33,932 nt of DNA from contig JAZUPD010000065.1 of NCBI GenBank assembly GCA_045604985.1, positions 1-33,932 of the forward strand. Reading direction: 5' to 3'. This DNA is from SIG710 sp045604985. GTDB taxonomy: Bacteria > Bacillota > Clostridia > Oscillospirales > CAG-272. Below the pieces are notes generated by a model. It was not told the DNA's origin. It searched no databases and was given only the letters and a program-made list of their open reading frames with translations. Made by a program: the position numbers and the translations under genes. Positions 32,083-33,932 of this stretch are shown piece after piece. Each line of letters starts with the position of its first letter. Positions within the stretch are counted from its first letter, which is position 1.

Positions 32083-33099
32083 TCATAATAAAATTAAAGG
32101 CTGAATTAAATTGAAGAAATAGCCTACGATAATGATACCGATTGTGCATATCGCAATGAAAATGCTCAGCAGTTTTGGTTTAACTGCCTTGCGGAGCATA
32201 ATCATTGACGGCAATGAAAGAGTGGTAACACCCATCATAAAGGACAGCACGACACCGAGTAATGCACCCTTTGCAAGTAGTGCTTCTGCAATCGGAATTG
32301 TGCCGAAGATGTCCGCATACATAGGAATACCTGCAACGGTAGCAAGGATAACACCAAACGGATTATTGTCTCCAAGCACTTTGACAATGAAATCTTCGGG
32401 AATCCAGTTGTGAATGATGGCACCAATACCAACACCAATAAGAACATAAGGAGCAACTTTTTTAGCGGTGGAAACAACCTGTTCCCATGCATATTTCACA
32501 CGGTCTTTGAAGTGCAATTCTTCCTGTGGAACATCAAGCGAATGTCCTTTACGGATATATTCCTCAACTTGATTTTCAAGATGTAACTTCTCAATCATCG
32601 TGCCACCGATAATAGCAATAACCAACCCAAGAAGCACATAGAGAACTGCAACTTTCCAACCAAAAATACTCATTAAGAGAACGAGACTTCCAAGGTCAAT
32701 CATCGGAGAGGAAATGAGGAACGAGAATGTAACACCAAGCGGAAGTCCTGCACTTGTGAACCCAATGAACAAGGGTATAGAGGAGCAGGAGCAAAATGGT
32801 GTTACAGTTCCAAGCAGAGCTGCCACGATATTTGCCCCTATTCCATGGAATCTGCCGAGGATTTTCTTTGTTCTCTCCGGCGGAAAGTAACTCTGAATAT
32901 ACGAGATAATCATTATCAACACACCAAGCAATACCATTATCTTGATGGTGTCGTAAATAAAGAACTGAACACTTCCGCCAATACGACCTGTGGTGTCCAG
33001 ACCACAAGCATTCAAAATTGTGCCAATCAACTGATTAAGCCAGTTCATACCCAGGATTTCTCTTTGAAAGAAATCCCATGCTGTTTTTAATGTTTCCAT
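32083..33099 (-). CDS. arsP: ArsP/DUF318-type permease
   Basis: A 338-residue polytopic membrane permease of PF03773, with about eight to ten helices in two halves and a charged cytoplasmic loop near 180-215. The family signature TPFCSCSSIPLFIGF (C103, C105) and the second-half TVAGIPMYADIFGTIPIAEAL are clear. ArsP members export trivalent organoarsenicals; other relatives may move arsenite or other solutes, so the substrate is inferred from the operon. GAGAGG lies before the ATG. A candidate second ArsR site is in the 88-nt gap to arsR. Confidence 0.87.
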   Translation of the reverse strand: METLKTAWDFFQREILGMNWLNQLIGTILNACGLDTTGRIGGSVQFFIYDTIKIMVLLGVLIMIISYIQSYFPPERTKKILGRFHGIGANIVAALLGTVTPFCSCSSIPLFIGFTSAGLPLGVTFSFLISSPMIDLGSLVLLMSIFGWKVAVLYVLLGLVIAIIGGTMIEKLHLENQVEEYIRKGHSLDVPQEELHFKDRVKYAWEQVVSTAKKVAPYVLIGVGIGAIIHNWIPEDFIVKVLGDNNPFGVILATVAGIPMYADIFGTIPIAEALLAKGALLGVVLSFMMGVTTLSLPSMIMLRKAVKPKLLSIFIAICTIGIIIVGYFFNLIQPLILL

Positions 33100-33137
33100 G
33101 TAGAAAACCTCTCTTTCATATAGTTATATTGAAATGT

Positions 33138-33150
33138 ATCTATATATAGA
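33138..33150. promoter_or_regulatory. Candidate second ArsR site
   Basis: TCTATATATAGA (33139-33150) is a perfect 12-nt palindrome in the arsR-permease gap. ATCTATATAT is shared with the arsR promoter operator (33521-33530), suggesting an internal control point. Confidence 0.5.
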
Positions 33151-33187
33151 CTTTAAGGGAAGTCGTGCGGAAAAGTTTTGACTTACC

Positions 33188-33496
33188 TTACTTTTCACAA
33201 CACGACTTGTTTTCGTATCCACAATCAAGGGATGTTAGTTCCTTTAAGCAATCCGCAGCAATATTTGCTCCCTCTGCCGAGATGGAGTAGTGCATCCACT
33301 TGCCCTCTTTGCGACCAACTACAATACCGGAGTCACAAAGGATCTTCATATGGTGGGAAAGCGTTGGTTGGGTAACATTGAGTTCCTCAAGCATTTTGCA
33401 AGCGCACTTTTCGCCGCTTCGGAGCATCTTCAAAATACGAATACGATTTTCATCGCAAAAGGCTTTAAAGATCAATGACGTTTTTCTTTCGTCCAC
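33188..33496 (-). CDS. arsR: ArsR family metalloregulator
   Basis: A 102-residue winged-helix repressor that releases DNA on arsenite binding. The GTG at 33496, with GGGAGG about 9 nt upstream, is the chosen start; an earlier in-frame GTG overlaps that site. C31 and C33 in EKCACKM match the arsenite-binding ELCVCDL motif, and C14 lies in AFCDENR. The recognition helix is TQPTLSHHMKIL, and a beta wing follows (GRKEGKWMHYSI). The C terminus adds C92, C99 and C100 (DCGYENKSCC), possibly extra metal ligands. It heads the operon and should repress itself. Confidence 0.94.
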   Translation of the reverse strand: MDERKTSLIFKAFCDENRIRILKMLRSGEKCACKMLEELNVTQPTLSHHMKILCDSGIVVGRKEGKWMHYSISAEGANIAADCLKELTSLDCGYENKSCCEK

Positions 33497-33510
33497 TCGA
33501 AACACCTCCC

Positions 33511-33526
33511 ATAGATATTTATCTAT
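33511..33526. promoter_or_regulatory. ArsR operator dyad
   Basis: ATAGATA-TT-TATCTAT is a 7-2-7 dyad directly downstream of the arsR -10 box and overlapping the transcription start, the usual place for ArsR repression. Confidence 0.65.
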
Positions 33527-33531
33527 ATATG

Positions 33532-33560
33532 ATTATATACAACACAGAGATGTTTGTCAA
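33532..33560 (-). promoter_or_regulatory. Consensus promoter of the arsenic operon
   Basis: On the minus strand TTGACA (33555-33560), a 17-nt spacer and TATAAT (33532-33537) are both perfect, about 36 nt before the arsR start. The sequence from here to 33674 holds no other feature that I can support. Confidence 0.85.
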
Positions 33561-33674
33561 TAGGAAACGATGAATTTTTACAGTAATGTCATCTTTGAAG
33601 GGGAATACTAATTTTATGTGAAAGTTCAAATCCGATCACAAAAACTGCAAAATATCTTTTCTATAGTCGATAGA

Positions 33675-33770
33675 CAAAAAACAACGGGCGGCTTTTGCCG
33701 CTTGTTGTTTTTTATTTGAGAGGGATTCTGAACGGTGCAGATGGCGGCAAAAAGGCCCCCGCCATCTACG
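33675..33770. repeat. GC-rich hairpin repeat, copy 1
   Basis: A 96-nt unit containing a 17-bp terminator-like hairpin (AAAAAACAAC, G/T pairs, GCGGC loop TTTT GCCGC, GTTGTTTTTT) and a second dyad AGATGGCGG / CCGCCATCT. It differs from copy 2 by one T and one base. It is GC-richer than the surroundings. No gene is called; all frames are open, so none is informative. Confidence 0.9.
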
Positions 33771-33835
33771 GCGAGGACGCTCACGTCCTCGTCCTGACCG
33801 AGCCCGCAGGCGAGAAGGAATCCCTCTCCTTCCGC
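33771..33835. repeat. Spacer between the two repeats, with further dyads
   Basis: This 65-nt stretch has GAGGACG / CGTCCTC around a CTCA loop, and GAATCCCTCTC near 33819, the complement of GAGAGGGATTC in each repeat. The whole block may be one repeat unit of about 161 nt. Confidence 0.6.
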
Positions 33836-33932
33836 CAAAAAACAACGGGCGGCTTTTGCCGCTTGTTGTTTTTTTATTTGAGAGGGATTCTGAACGGTGC
33901 AGATGGCGGCAAAAAGGCCGCCGCCATCTACG
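33836..33932. repeat. GC-rich hairpin repeat, copy 2, cut by window end
   Basis: A 97-nt near-identical copy of 33675-33770, ending exactly at the last base of the window. Its second dyad is better paired than in copy 1 (AGATGGCGGC / GCCGCCATCT). It may continue beyond the window. Confidence 0.9.

Noticed and set aside
33626..33845. Two 69-70 residue minus-strand frames over the terminal repeat
   Set aside because: All frames are open in this GC-rich stretch and both run through terminator-like hairpins, so they are not supported as genes.
33675..33932. CRISPR array at the window end
   Set aside because: Repeats are about 96 nt, only two, with internal terminator hairpins and no cas genes.

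Overview
The window looks like a contig from a low-to-mid GC, spore-forming, diderm-free Firmicute, most likely a Clostridia/Oscillospirales-type gut anaerobe. The basis is family recognition: an uninterrupted sporulation sigma-K gene, a SpoVD-type PBP2, MraZ, HPr kinase, pyrophosphate-type phosphofructokinase, strong GGAGG ribosome binding sites, several TTG/GTG starts and TTGACA/TATAAT promoters. MurE carries the DNxRxEDP motif expected for meso-diaminopimelate peptidoglycan. The species cannot be named from this evidence.

Layout. Positions 79-2915 (+) hold a Cys/His-rich DUF6062 protein, the tRNA wobble methyltransferase mnmM and a membrane-anchored VanY-like carboxypeptidase. Positions 3019-4556 (-) hold an AEC transporter and a family-4 uracil-DNA glycosylase. 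Positions 4730-5720 (+) hold three small unrecognised genes, facing the glycosylase gene across a divergent promoter region with an 18-bp perfect palindrome. Positions 5646-8619 (-) hold a PrsA-like lipoprotein foldase, a membrane-anchored putative glycosidase-like barrel and an unrecognised soluble protein whose 3' end overlaps the third small gene. hprK (+) follows, ending in a strong terminator. Positions 10010-13607 (-) hold a DUF554 membrane protein, manA and an LtaS-like sulfatase.

Positions 13678-28172 (-) form the division and cell wall (dcw) cluster: mraZ, rsmH, an ftsL-like gene, a TIM-barrel sugar-phosphate isomerase/epimerase-like gene, spoVD, murE, murF, mraY, ftsW/spoVE, murG, ftsQ/divIB, then ftsZ from its own promoter. 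No murD, murC, murB or ftsA is present. sigK (-) lies directly upstream of mraZ, with pfp (+) diverging from it. These genes convert UDP-MurNAc precursors to lipid II and polymerise it at the septum; spoVD, spoVE and sigK tie the region to sporulation.

After a tRNA-Ser(UGA) the character changes: 31308-33496 (-) is an arsenic-type operon, arsR, ArsP-like permease, Cys-rich thioredoxin-like protein and arsC, with a near-consensus promoter and a dyad operator. The window ends in a GC-rich, hairpin-rich repeat present twice and running off the edge, which suggests an assembly break inside a multicopy repeat. The least explained parts are the three-gene cluster at 4730-5720 and the terminal repeat.
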